Program-made: the position numbers and the translations under genes
The notes under the pieces: model-generated
Told to the model about the DNA's origin: nothing
What the model saw: the letters and a program-made list of their open reading frames with translations, nothing else
Databases searched by the model: none
Assembly: GCA_029933495.1 (NCBI GenBank)
Contig: JAOZOC010000161.1
Coordinates: forward strand, 1,418-7,263
Source: Bacteroidales bacterium
GTDB lineage: Bacteria; Bacteroidota; Bacteroidia; Bacteroidales; JAADJA01
Direction: 5' to 3'
DNA: 5,846 bases
Part shown: in pieces, positions 1-5,846 of the stretch
How positions within the stretch are numbered: position 1 is the stretch's first letter
Layout of the letters: every line of letters begins with the position of its first letter

Positions 1-2
1 AA

Positions 3-923
3 GATCCACTCATTTATTTAAATACAGAAAAAGAACATAATTCTAGAGTTTCATCAGAAAAAAGAAAATTAGAAAAAAAGAAAATATTTGATTTCGAAAA
101 AGATGACCCGGTAGAGATATGGAAGTCAATTTTACTTGATGCAAGTGACTATATGGTTAAGGAGCTGAGTTACAGCCAAAGAATTGCAAAAGCTCTGGTT
201 AAAAATACAGAGGAGGCAAATAAAATACTTAAAGAGTTTAAAAATTGGCAGAATGAAAACCCAAGTCCCTTTAAGGAACTGGCAAAAGTGCTGAACCCTG
301 TAATTGAACGTTTCTATATTAGAATAAAATCGGATTTCGATTTTGAAAGGGCAGAAGACCTCCAGTTTATTAAAATGGAGACAATAAATGGGAAAGAAGT
401 GTTATATAATATATGGAGCACCGGAACAAAGCAGGTTGTTCTTACTGCAATTCCAATCTATAAACTTAATACGGAAAATGCCATAATCTTAATTGATGAA
501 CCCGAACGTTCGCTTTATCCTGACGTTCAAAAAGAGATTATTGATTATTACACCTCTCTGGCTCCAAATGCTCAGTTTTTCTTTGCAACACATTCACCTG
601 TAATAGCTTCTTCTTTTGAGCCGTGGGAAATTGTTGAACTTAAATTCGATTATGATAAAGGACTGGTCTTTCAGGAAAAGTACTATGATGGCGAAAGACA
701 CGTAGATAATTATTTTATTAATCCGCAGTATTTACGATGGGACTCAATCCTGACAAAAATATTTGATATCAAAGAGAGAGGTAACGAAAAGAGGATTGAA
801 AAACTGATGGAATTGTCTTCCATTGGTAAACAAATTGAAAAGGAAAAAAATCCTGAAAAGAAAACGGAAATATACAAAGAGTATAAAAAATTAGCTGAAT
901 TACTTGACTGGGAAGTAAAATAA
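3..923 (+). CDS. AAA/ABC-type ATPase, PtuA-like (5' end outside window)
   Basis: The frame is open from base 3 to the stop at 921-923, giving 306 visible residues. The ATG at 153 is internal, because open in-frame coding runs upstream of it to the edge; the true start and Walker A lie to the left. After a lysine-rich, probably coiled-coil stretch (visible residues 8-90) come an ABC/SMC-like signature loop STGTKQ (139-144), Walker B IILIDEPE (161-168, E166 the likely catalytic glutamate), a D-loop ERSLYPD and an H-loop ATHSPV (H197). About 110 residues follow, containing a YLRWDSILTKIF segment. There is no Toprim domain, which argues against OLD or Gabija GajA. Known of the family: such ATPases sense infection or regulate a partner nuclease. 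The HNH gene three bases downstream makes PtuA of Septu, or the ATPase of an Ec78-type retron, the best inference. The ATPase fold is secure; the Septu assignment is moderate. Confidence 0.85.
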   Translation, partial: DPLIYLNTEKEHNSRVSSEKRKLEKKKIFDFEKDDPVEIWKSILLDASDYMVKELSYSQRIAKALVKNTEEANKILKEFKNWQNENPSPFKELAKVLNPVIERFYIRIKSDFDFERAEDLQFIKMETINGKEVLYNIWSTGTKQVVLTAIPIYKLNTENAIILIDEPERSLYPDVQKEIIDYYTSLAPNAQFFFATHSPVIASSFEPWEIVELKFDYDKGLVFQEKYYDGERHVDNYFINPQYLRWDSILTKIFDIKERGNEKRIEKLMELSSIGKQIEKEKNPEKKTEIYKEYKKLAELLDWEVK

Positions 924-926
924 CCG

Positions 927-1562
927 ATGAGAAAAATAGATAAATCAAAAATTCTTTCAACCAGGTATAAACAGTGGGAAGATAGCATCAGGGACAAAAA
1001 TCATCCTGAATATAACTCTTCCAAAAATAAGTTTTATACCGATATTGTAATGAACCTTCTACATATTCAGGAAGGCTTATGTGCCTATACTGAAATGAGA
1101 TTATGTGCGAAAGAGTTAATTGAAAGCTCAAATTGGGAAGATGGCAGATATAAATTTAAAAAACCGGAATTTAAAGGTCAGTTGGACCATTTTGACCCGT
1201 CACTAAAAAAGGAGAAAGCCTGGTTATGGAGTAACTTGTTTGTCATTGATACTGATATTAATACAAAAGTAAAAGGGAAGCAGGATATTGATGATATTCT
1301 CAAACCTGATACAAAAGGTTATAATGAGGATGAACTGCTTGAGTATGATTGTGATATGCATATTTTTGTTGCAAACTCAAACCTTGATGAAGATGAGCAA
1401 CAAAGAATAAATAAAATGATCTTAAAACTTGGAATAAATTTCGACCCGGTTATTGACCAAAGGAAAGAGTATTTAAATGACAAATTAGCAATGAAACGGT
1501 TTGGTTTAGATGTTGACATTAATCAGTTTCCAACAGCATACAAAATGTGCAATAATAAATAA
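927..1562 (+). CDS. HNH-type nuclease, divergent PtuB-like effector
   Basis: The protein has 211 residues and starts three bases after the ATPase stop, so the two are almost certainly co-transcribed and possibly translationally coupled. It shows an HNH (beta-beta-alpha-metal) pattern: GLCAYTE (50-56), LDHFDP with D87-H88, WSNLF with N103, and DINTKVKGK with N112. Small PtuB/TIGR02646-type HNH proteins, as I recall them, have CAYC, EH, a W.NL segment and C..CN..K at these places. The C-terminal part (153-185, up to the GINFDPVIDQRKEYL segment) also resembles the helical tail after the HNH core in that family. The second cysteine of the first pair is T55 and the second pair reads D-T-D, so the usual zinc knuckles look absent although the catalytic-type residues remain. 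Inference: the DNA- or RNA-cleaving effector of a Septu-like anti-phage system, controlled by the ATPase. The HNH call is fairly sure; the system name is less so. Confidence 0.7.
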   Translation: MRKIDKSKILSTRYKQWEDSIRDKNHPEYNSSKNKFYTDIVMNLLHIQEGLCAYTEMRLCAKELIESSNWEDGRYKFKKPEFKGQLDHFDPSLKKEKAWLWSNLFVIDTDINTKVKGKQDIDDILKPDTKGYNEDELLEYDCDMHIFVANSNLDEDEQQRINKMILKLGINFDPVIDQRKEYLNDKLAMKRFGLDVDINQFPTAYKMCNNK

Positions 1563-1595
1563 TAAAATGTTTAGACCCCATAAAATAATATTCAA

Positions 1596-3959
1596 ATGAA
1601 AAAATCCATACTTGCATCCATAATTGCAATCGCCCTTTCCCTTGGCATTACATTGGCTCAGGAAAGCCCGAAATGCGGTCATACGCTGTCCTTTGAAAAA
1701 TCACTGATTAGCGATACACTTGATGCGATTCATTACAACATTCATTTGACGGTCACCGACTTTTCGGGGCACGAAATAGGAGGCTATACCGATGTAGAGC
1801 TTGCTTCAAAAATCAATAATCTGAATGAAATTAAGCTTGAATTAATGAGTCTTACAACTGATTCTGTGTTTGTAAATGATGTGCAGGTTACAAACTTCAC
1901 ACATATTGATAACATCATCACAATTCCGTTGTCCGCTCCTCTGAATGCAGGGGATAACGTTAATGTGAGAATTTATTACCACGGAGTTCCGTTTCACGAA
2001 GGCTGGGGAGGTTTTCATTGGGATAATCAGTATGCCTTTAACCTTGGAGTGGGATTTGTTACTATTCCCCACAATCTTGGAAAAACTTGGTTTCCTTGTA
2101 TTGACGACTTTCATGACAGAGCATTTTACGACGTTTACGGAACAGTTGAAGATACGAAAAAGGCAGTTTGCGGAGGCCTTCTTGTTGATATAATTAACAA
2201 CGGCAACGGAACAAAAACCTATCACTGGAAACTTGATCATACAATCCCAACATACCTCGCTTCAATAGCTGTTGGCGATTATATTGCAGTAACAGACGTT
2301 TATAATGGAATTGAAGCTGATATTCCAATTGAAATTTATGTGAGACCCCAGGATTCAATTAAGGTTGCCGGTTCTTTTGTTAATCTGAAACAGATTATGT
2401 CAGTCTATGAGGATAAATGGGGGCCATACCGATGGAACAGAATAGGCTACGTAGGAACTGGTATCGGGGCAATGGAGCACGTAACAAATATTGCTCTTCC
2501 GCATTTCTGCATTGACGGCGGACTTTCGTGCGAAAGCACAATTGCACACGAACTCTCACATATGTGGTTTGGCGATAACGTTACTTGTTCGAGCGCTGAA
2601 GAGATGTGGTTAAACGAAGGCTGGGCTGTTTACAATGAAGCCATTTACCGTGAGGAGTTATATGGAGAAGAGGAATTTCGCGACTATGTGTATGGCAAAC
2701 TAGCCCAAATAATTCAATTCTGCCATACCTCCAGTGGCGATGGCAGCTACTTCCCATTGAATCAAATACCCCAGGACAAAACCTATGCAATGACTGCCTA
2801 TCCACGCGGTTCAACAGTTGTACACTCCTTAAGAGGATACCTCGGTGATGAATTGTTTTTTGATGCGATGAAAGCATATCAGGAAAATTTCAAATATAAT
2901 TATGCCTCATCTTATGATATGGAAACCTTCCTTACAGATTATACCGGATTTGAAATGTCAGGATTTTTCAATAACTGGGTTTATCATTCCGGAACACCTC
3001 AGTATTCAATAGATTCTTTTAATGTTATTCCTGCAGGAAATGGAGCTGATGTAACTGTTTTTATGCGTCAGCGCCGCCATGGTCCCGAATTCATTGGTGA
3101 CTATAATATTGTTGAAGTGACATTTATGGATGACGACTGGAATCAGTATACCGACACAGTACATTTCTCAGGGAGTTCTGGAGGATCTTCCGTAAAGCAA
3201 ATTCCTTTTGTCCCTACTATTGCTTTATGCGATTACAACTTTAAACTTTGTGATGCTGTAACTGATTTAAACAAAGTAATTAAAGAGACAGGATCATACT
3301 ATTATCCAAAAACTTTCTTAAAATTAGTAGTAAATCAAGTTTCAGATTCTGCATTAGTCAGAGTTGAACATAACTGGGCACCGCCCGATGATTTTAAAAC
3401 CCCCATTCCGGGTGTCACTCTTTCAAATTACAGATATTGGAGGATTGACGGTATATTCCCGAATGATTTTGATGCAACCGGTGAATTTACATACACTAAA
3501 ACAGGCTTTCTTGACGACAGCCTTTTGAGTGTCAATGATACTGTTATTTTATTATATCGTACCGGAGCTGCTGATGACTGGCATCAAATCGATTACTCCG
3601 TAATTGGAATATGGTCTATTGGAAAATTCTATGTTGATAATTTACAAAGGGGAGAATATACAATTGCAGTTGGCGACGATACTTTCACTGGAATTCACAA
3701 TAAGCAAAATCTAAAAGAGTCTGCAATAAAGATACATCCTAATCCTTCAAGTGACTTTTTCATAATTGACTATGAACAACCCGGAACGTTTGAGTTTTAT
3801 GATGAAACAGGAAAAGTGATTGATACAGCACATTTGGACAGAGGAACCTCAAGCTTCAAATGGAAACCCAAAGACCTGCCTGTTGGAACCTATTTTGTCA
3901 GATATTTGTCAAAAAGCAATCAGACAATTGCAGTTGAGAAGCTGATTATTGTTAACTAA
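1596..3959 (+). CDS. Secreted M1 family zinc metallopeptidase with T9SS sorting domain
   Basis: The protein has 787 residues. Residues 1-21 are a Sec signal peptide (MKK, hydrophobic core, cleavage likely after A21), which supports this start. An N-terminal beta domain spans about 40-230. The thermolysin-like catalytic domain has GAMEH (291-295), the substrate-binding GxMEN variant, then HELSH (H318, E319, H322) and E341 in WLNEG, the HExxH-x18-E zinc site. Y402 in the AYPRG segment fits the transition-state tyrosine, in the same spacing as Y383 of leukotriene A4 hydrolase. A beta-rich region (about 475-690) follows. Residues 711-787 (IHPNP..., ending in VEKLIIVN) form a type A Por C-terminal sorting domain, so the enzyme should cross the outer membrane by T9SS and be released or anchored on the surface. 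Role: trimming N-terminal residues from peptides outside the cell, probably for nutrition. It starts 33 bases after the HNH gene; I see no terminator or clear promoter between them. Confidence 0.95.
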   Translation: MKKSILASIIAIALSLGITLAQESPKCGHTLSFEKSLISDTLDAIHYNIHLTVTDFSGHEIGGYTDVELASKINNLNEIKLELMSLTTDSVFVNDVQVTNFTHIDNIITIPLSAPLNAGDNVNVRIYYHGVPFHEGWGGFHWDNQYAFNLGVGFVTIPHNLGKTWFPCIDDFHDRAFYDVYGTVEDTKKAVCGGLLVDIINNGNGTKTYHWKLDHTIPTYLASIAVGDYIAVTDVYNGIEADIPIEIYVRPQDSIKVAGSFVNLKQIMSVYEDKWGPYRWNRIGYVGTGIGAMEHVTNIALPHFCIDGGLSCESTIAHELSHMWFGDNVTCSSAEEMWLNEGWAVYNEAIYREELYGEEEFRDYVYGKLAQIIQFCHTSSGDGSYFPLNQIPQDKTYAMTAYPRGSTVVHSLRGYLGDELFFDAMKAYQENFKYNYASSYDMETFLTDYTGFEMSGFFNNWVYHSGTPQYSIDSFNVIPAGNGADVTVFMRQRRHGPEFIGDYNIVEVTFMDDDWNQYTDTVHFSGSSGGSSVKQIPFVPTIALCDYNFKLCDAVTDLNKVIKETGSYYYPKTFLKLVVNQVSDSALVRVEHNWAPPDDFKTPIPGVTLSNYRYWRIDGIFPNDFDATGEFTYTKTGFLDDSLLSVNDTVILLYRTGAADDWHQIDYSVIGIWSIGKFYVDNLQRGEYTIAVGDDTFTGIHNKQNLKESAIKIHPNPSSDFFIIDYEQPGTFEFYDETGKVIDTAHLDRGTSSFKWKPKDLPVGTYFVRYLSKSNQTIAVEKLIIVN

Positions 3960-3962
3960 ACT

Positions 3963-4018
3963 ATGAGCAAGCGTCCACGCTTGCATGGTACATAATGCAA
4001 GCGTGGACGCTTGCTCAT
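3963..4018. repeat. Perfect 24-bp inverted repeat with nested palindromes (REP-like)
   Basis: Arms 3963-3986 and 3995-4018 are exact reverse complements around an 8-base loop (GGTACATA). Each arm also contains a near-palindrome, GCAAGCGT-CC-ACGCTTGC on the left and the GG version on the right, so the element can fold as one long hairpin or two small ones. It begins four bases after the peptidase stop. No T-run follows on either strand, so it is not a standard intrinsic terminator, although it may block exonucleases or attenuate readthrough. The G+C-rich core in an A+T-rich setting and the paired-palindrome layout resemble REP/BIME elements moved by Y1 (RAYT) transposases; that origin is inference. 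Confidence 0.85.
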
Positions 4019-4040
4019 TATGACAATAAATAAAAACATC

Positions 4041-4721
4041 ATGCACAACTATTTAAAACCTTTGCAGCAGCTTTTTGAGCAGAATGCCGATGAAGCTATA
4101 GCTGTTGGTGCAAAAAAGTATATGCGAAACCGGTATGAGTTTTACGGGATTAAATCACCATTGCGAAAAGAGATTATCAGGCAGTTCTATAAAGAGAACG
4201 GACTACCTGATTATGATAAAGTGGAAGAAATTGTAAAAGATTGCTGGCAGCAGCCACAACGCGAATTTCAGTATTTTGCAATGGAAATGCTGAAGAATAT
4301 CGCAAAAAAAGCCGGTAAAGAACGTATTGAATTGTACGAATTTACAATTGTCAATAAATCCTGGTGGGATACAGTGGATTTTATTGCAGCCAATCTGGTG
4401 GGTACACACTTTAAGCTATTCCCTGAGATGACAATACCATCTGCTTCAAAATGGATTGACTCGGACAATATGTGGCTGCAGCGTACTGCCATTCTTTTCC
4501 AGTTGAAATACAAAAAAGATACTGACACAAAACTTCTGACCGGGTTCATAGATAAAATGCAGGGCTCAAAAGAATTTTTCATAAACAAAGCCATTGGCTG
4601 GGCCCTCCGGGAGTATTCAAAGACTAATGCAGAATGGGTTATCAATTTCACAGAAAACACACAGCTTTCCAATTTATCAAAAAGAGAAGCTCTAAAATGG
4701 CTGAATAGAAAAAATAGTTAA
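4041..4721 (+). CDS. alkD: DNA alkylation repair enzyme, AlkD-type DNA glycosylase
   Basis: The protein has 226 residues if started at ATG 4041. It belongs to the AlkD family of all-helical HEAT-like-repeat glycosylases, which excise positively charged alkylated bases such as N3- and N7-alkylpurines without flipping them out. Characteristic segments are KKYMRN, FYGIKSP, KSWWDTVDF, WLQRTAILFQLKYK, KEFFINKAIGWALREYSKTN and LSKREALKW. With this start, W109, D113 (catalytic aspartate), R148, W187 and Y27 fall at the numbers I recall for the functional residues of Bacillus cereus AlkD, which supports 4041. An in-frame ATG at 4020 would add seven residues (MTINKNI) but sits two bases after the inverted repeat with no room for a leader, while 4041 has an A-rich leader. 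A TTG at 4011 lies inside the repeat and is not credible. All key residues are present, so the enzyme should be active. The lipoprotein gene follows after nine bases. Confidence 0.93.
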   Translation: MHNYLKPLQQLFEQNADEAIAVGAKKYMRNRYEFYGIKSPLRKEIIRQFYKENGLPDYDKVEEIVKDCWQQPQREFQYFAMEMLKNIAKKAGKERIELYEFTIVNKSWWDTVDFIAANLVGTHFKLFPEMTIPSASKWIDSDNMWLQRTAILFQLKYKKDTDTKLLTGFIDKMQGSKEFFINKAIGWALREYSKTNAEWVINFTENTQLSNLSKREALKWLNRKNS

Positions 4722-4726
4722 TTTTG
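4719..4726 (+). promoter_or_regulatory. Possible Bacteroidota -7 element (TAATTTTG)
   Basis: TAATTTTG matches the Bacteroidota -7 consensus TAnnTTTG. It overlaps the alkD stop codon and ends four bases before the lipoprotein ATG at 4731. If used, it would give a very short leader or a leaderless message. I see no convincing TTTG -33 partner about 20 bases upstream, and A/T-rich DNA produces such octamers by chance, so this is only a candidate. Confidence 0.25.
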
Positions 4727-4730
4727 CAAT

Positions 4731-5213
4731 ATGGTTTTAAAAAATATCATAAATACGCTTCTGATTGCAACAGTATTGCTTTTACTTTCATCCTGCACAA
4801 ACAAACCTGAGTTTGAGCAATACCATAAATTTGATAATCATTCATGGAATCGTTTTAAGTTTGTCACTTTTGAATATCCTGTAGCAAATCCAGACCAGGA
4901 GTACGACATTTACATTATCTTGAGGTATCTTCCTGAATACCCAAATAATAAATTCAATTTTGTTTTTACCATTTACAAGCCATCAGGCGAAATGCGGAGT
5001 TCCGATCATAAAACCTGGATAATCGGAGAAAACGGCAAATTACAGGGTGAAAAAAAAGGCGATTATTATGAAATTAAAATACCAGTTAGTAAAGGAATAA
5101 GTTTCCCGGAAACCGGCACAGCCAAATTTGAGATAGAGAACAAAATGACAAAACTCGAAACTCCCGGCATTGTCGCAGCCGGACTTATCATTGAAAAATC
5201 AGTGGAGGAGTAA
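4731..5213 (+). CDS. GldH-like lipoprotein
   Basis: The protein has 160 residues. A lipoprotein signal peptide with hydrophobic core (NTLLIATVLLLLSSC) ends in the lipobox LSSC, so C22 would be lipidated and the protein anchored to a membrane facing the periplasm or surface. The mature part is a single beta-rich domain. Its order of features (FEQYHKF, HSWNRF, FEYPV, YDIYIILRY, YPNN, KPSGE, an NGKLQGEKKGDYYEI stretch, then IENKMTKLETPGI and GLIIEK near the end) resembles the gliding-motility lipoprotein GldH, and the length of about 160 residues also fits. GldH is needed for gliding in Flavobacterium but occurs widely in non-gliding Bacteroidota, so motility cannot be concluded. It lies nine bases after alkD and is probably co-transcribed with it or driven from the TAATTTTG site at 4719. 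Lipoprotein status is firm; GldH membership rests on remembered motif order. Confidence 0.75.
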   Translation: MVLKNIINTLLIATVLLLLSSCTNKPEFEQYHKFDNHSWNRFKFVTFEYPVANPDQEYDIYIILRYLPEYPNNKFNFVFTIYKPSGEMRSSDHKTWIIGENGKLQGEKKGDYYEIKIPVSKGISFPETGTAKFEIENKMTKLETPGIVAAGLIIEKSVEE

Positions 5214-5281
5214 AATTAGTAAAGTAATTTATATTTCTGCGCAGCAAATCTCCTAACAACTAATGTAACATTCATTCGGGT

Positions 5282-5362
5282 AACAATTCAATTTTCTGTA
5301 TCACCAGTTGTTGCAGTCATCTGGAGATTGCGGGCCGGATAAAAGGGGCTTATTGAATTGTT
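5282..5362. repeat. 11-bp inverted repeat with 59-base spacer
   Basis: AACAATTCAAT at 5282-5292 is the exact reverse complement of ATTGAATTGTT at 5352-5362. The spacer carries short internal complementarities (CCAG/CTGG) and a G-rich patch around 5330-5348. The arms are A/T-rich, so a chance match is possible, but together with the other stems nearby it hints at a folded transcript or an element end. Confidence 0.4.
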
Positions 5363-5426
5363 GTGTTGGCTTCTTGCCCCAGGTTGGTGTTGTCATCAGC
5401 CTGCTATATGAACTGTTGAGTTGTTG

Positions 5427-5450
5427 CTTGTTGGGGACAATACCAACAAG
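5427..5450. repeat. 8-bp hairpin, possible weak terminator
   Basis: CTTGTTGG (5427-5434) pairs exactly with CCAACAAG (5443-5450) around the loop GGACAATA. On the plus strand a T-rich stretch (TATTTTCTGTTTT) follows eight bases after the stem; on the minus strand no T-run follows. It sits 30 bases beyond the glycosyltransferase stop, a sensible place for a bidirectional end of two converging transcripts, but it lacks the classic stem plus adjacent U-tract. Confidence 0.35.
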
Positions 5451-5479
5451 ATGCAAATATTTTCTGTTTTAATCATATT

Positions 5480-5846
5480 TCACTTCCCAGCCAGCTCCAC
5501 AATCCTCTCCACCTCAATCTTCCGCATACAGTCAAAATGCTTTTTGGGGCATTTATCATAACCCAGTTTGCTGCATGGGCGGCACGAAAGATTTTTCTCT
5601 TCGAGAATTGTTGACTTTTCTTCATCGCCGGGCATATACGGATACATCCCAAAGCCGGGAATGGTGTTTCCCCAAAGACTGATGGTCTCTTTGCGGAATG
5701 CGGCAGCAACGTGCATCAGCCCGGTATCGTTGGTTATGATTTTGTCGGCCTGCTTTACCAATGATGCTGACCCGTTCAGACTGAATTTCCCGCAGGCGTT
5801 AAAGACACTATCACCAACAGCTTCGGCAATTCTTTGCCCTCTTTCA
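5480..5846 (-). CDS. Glycosyltransferase family 9 (heptosyltransferase-like), C-terminal part
   Basis: The frame is open from the right edge to the TGA at 5482-5480, giving 121 visible residues; the N-terminal part and start lie outside the window. A TTG at 5761 is an internal leucine codon (GSASLVKQAD), not a start. Family 9 transferases add heptose or other sugars from nucleotide donors to lipopolysaccharide core or related glycans at the cytoplasmic face of the inner membrane. Visible family features are NACGKFSLNGSASLVKQAD, then TNDTGLMHVAAAF (D40-T-G-L-M-H45 of the fragment, the nucleotide-sugar-binding region) and SLWGNTIPGFGMYPY. The end carries C88-x2-C91-x7-C99-x6-C106 (SCRPCSKLGYDKCP, then HFDCM), a possible metal-binding cluster I associate with Bacteroidota members. 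The gene converges on the lipoprotein gene and is not part of that operon. The acceptor sugar cannot be told from this fragment. Confidence 0.93.
   Translation of the reverse strand, partial: ERGQRIAEAVGDSVFNACGKFSLNGSASLVKQADKIITNDTGLMHVAAAFRKETISLWGNTIPGFGMYPYMPGDEEKSTILEEKNLSCRPCSKLGYDKCPKKHFDCMRKIEVERIVELAGK

Larger units (their letters stand above)
5214..5479. other. Non-coding, G/T-skewed convergent intergenic region
   Basis: About 266 bases lie between the lipoprotein stop and the stop of the minus-strand glycosyltransferase. I see no ORF of useful length and no tRNA-like fold. From about 5304 to 5440 the plus strand is full of GTTG and TTGTTG words. It also holds inverted repeats at 5282-5292/5352-5362, 5345-5349/5376-5380 and 5427-5434/5443-5450. 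Because the two flanking genes converge, terminators are expected here, but no hairpin is followed directly by a T-run. A structured RNA or a decayed element is possible; neither can be shown. Confidence 0.6.

Noticed and set aside
153..155. ATG as start of the ATPase gene
   Set aside because: The same frame is open back to base 3 with protein-like sequence, and a start here would leave an ATPase without Walker A. The gene is cut by the window edge.
3..923. OLD-family nuclease, Gabija GajA or PARIS ATPase
   Set aside because: OLD and GajA carry a Toprim domain after the ATPase and none is visible here. The partner is neither a UvrD-like helicase nor a Toprim/DUF4435 protein but an HNH-like one.
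1563..1595. Terminator or promoter between the HNH and peptidase genes
   Set aside because: No stem followed by a T-run and no TAnnTTTG octamer were found in these 33 bases, so nothing is annotated.
1842..2240. Minus-strand open frame of 132 codons
   Set aside because: It lies opposite the peptidase gene, shows no recognisable domain and is a shadow of that coding sequence, as are the other antisense frames at 710-997, 2581-2877 and 4268-4672.
3963..4018. Intrinsic terminator for the peptidase gene
   Set aside because: The stem is strong, but neither strand has a T-run after it and the arms are self-palindromic; a REP-like repeat fits better.
5213..5230. A/T-only hairpin (AAATTA/TAATTT) after the lipoprotein stop
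   Set aside because: A six-base A/T stem is too weak and too likely by chance to call a terminator.
5473..5709. Second minus-strand reading frame of 78 codons
   Set aside because: It overlaps the glycosyltransferase in another frame, and only the glycosyltransferase frame shows recognisable conserved motifs.

Overview
The window looks like a Bacteroidota chromosome fragment, most likely a marine, sediment or environmental member. Three things suggest this. A large secreted peptidase ends in a type IX secretion (Por) C-terminal sorting domain. A small lipoprotein resembles the gliding-motility protein GldH. A family 9 glycosyltransferase carries a C-terminal four-cysteine motif typical, as I recall it, of Bacteroidota homologues. 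Start codons are preceded by A-rich leaders rather than Shine-Dalgarno sites, which also fits. Species cannot be named from the sequence.

Positions 3-1562 hold the most interesting unit, a two-gene plus-strand operon whose first gene is cut by the left edge. It encodes the C-terminal part of an SMC/ABC-like AAA ATPase (signature loop, Walker B, D-loop and H-loop visible). Three bases later comes a 211-residue HNH-type nuclease candidate. ATPase plus small HNH protein is the arrangement of Septu (PtuA-PtuB) and of the effector pair of Ec78-like retrons. I read the pair as a divergent Septu-like anti-phage module. The HNH protein keeps the D-H...N...N core but has lost most of the usual zinc-binding cysteines. 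Sampled stretches are visibly richer in A+T than the neighbouring peptidase gene.

Positions 1596-5213 hold ordinary Bacteroidota genes on the plus strand: an exported M1 metallopeptidase with a T9SS sorting domain, an AlkD-type DNA alkylation repair glycosylase and a GldH-like lipoprotein. A perfect 24-bp inverted repeat, whose arms are themselves near-palindromic, lies between the peptidase and alkD. It resembles a REP-type mobile palindrome more than a terminator.

Positions 5214-5479 are non-coding and G/T-skewed, with several inverted repeats. From 5480 to the right edge a minus-strand family 9 glycosyltransferase, missing its N-terminus, converges on the lipoprotein gene. The peptidase, repair enzyme, lipoprotein and glycosyltransferase show no obvious shared pathway. 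Only the ATPase and HNH genes clearly look like functional partners.
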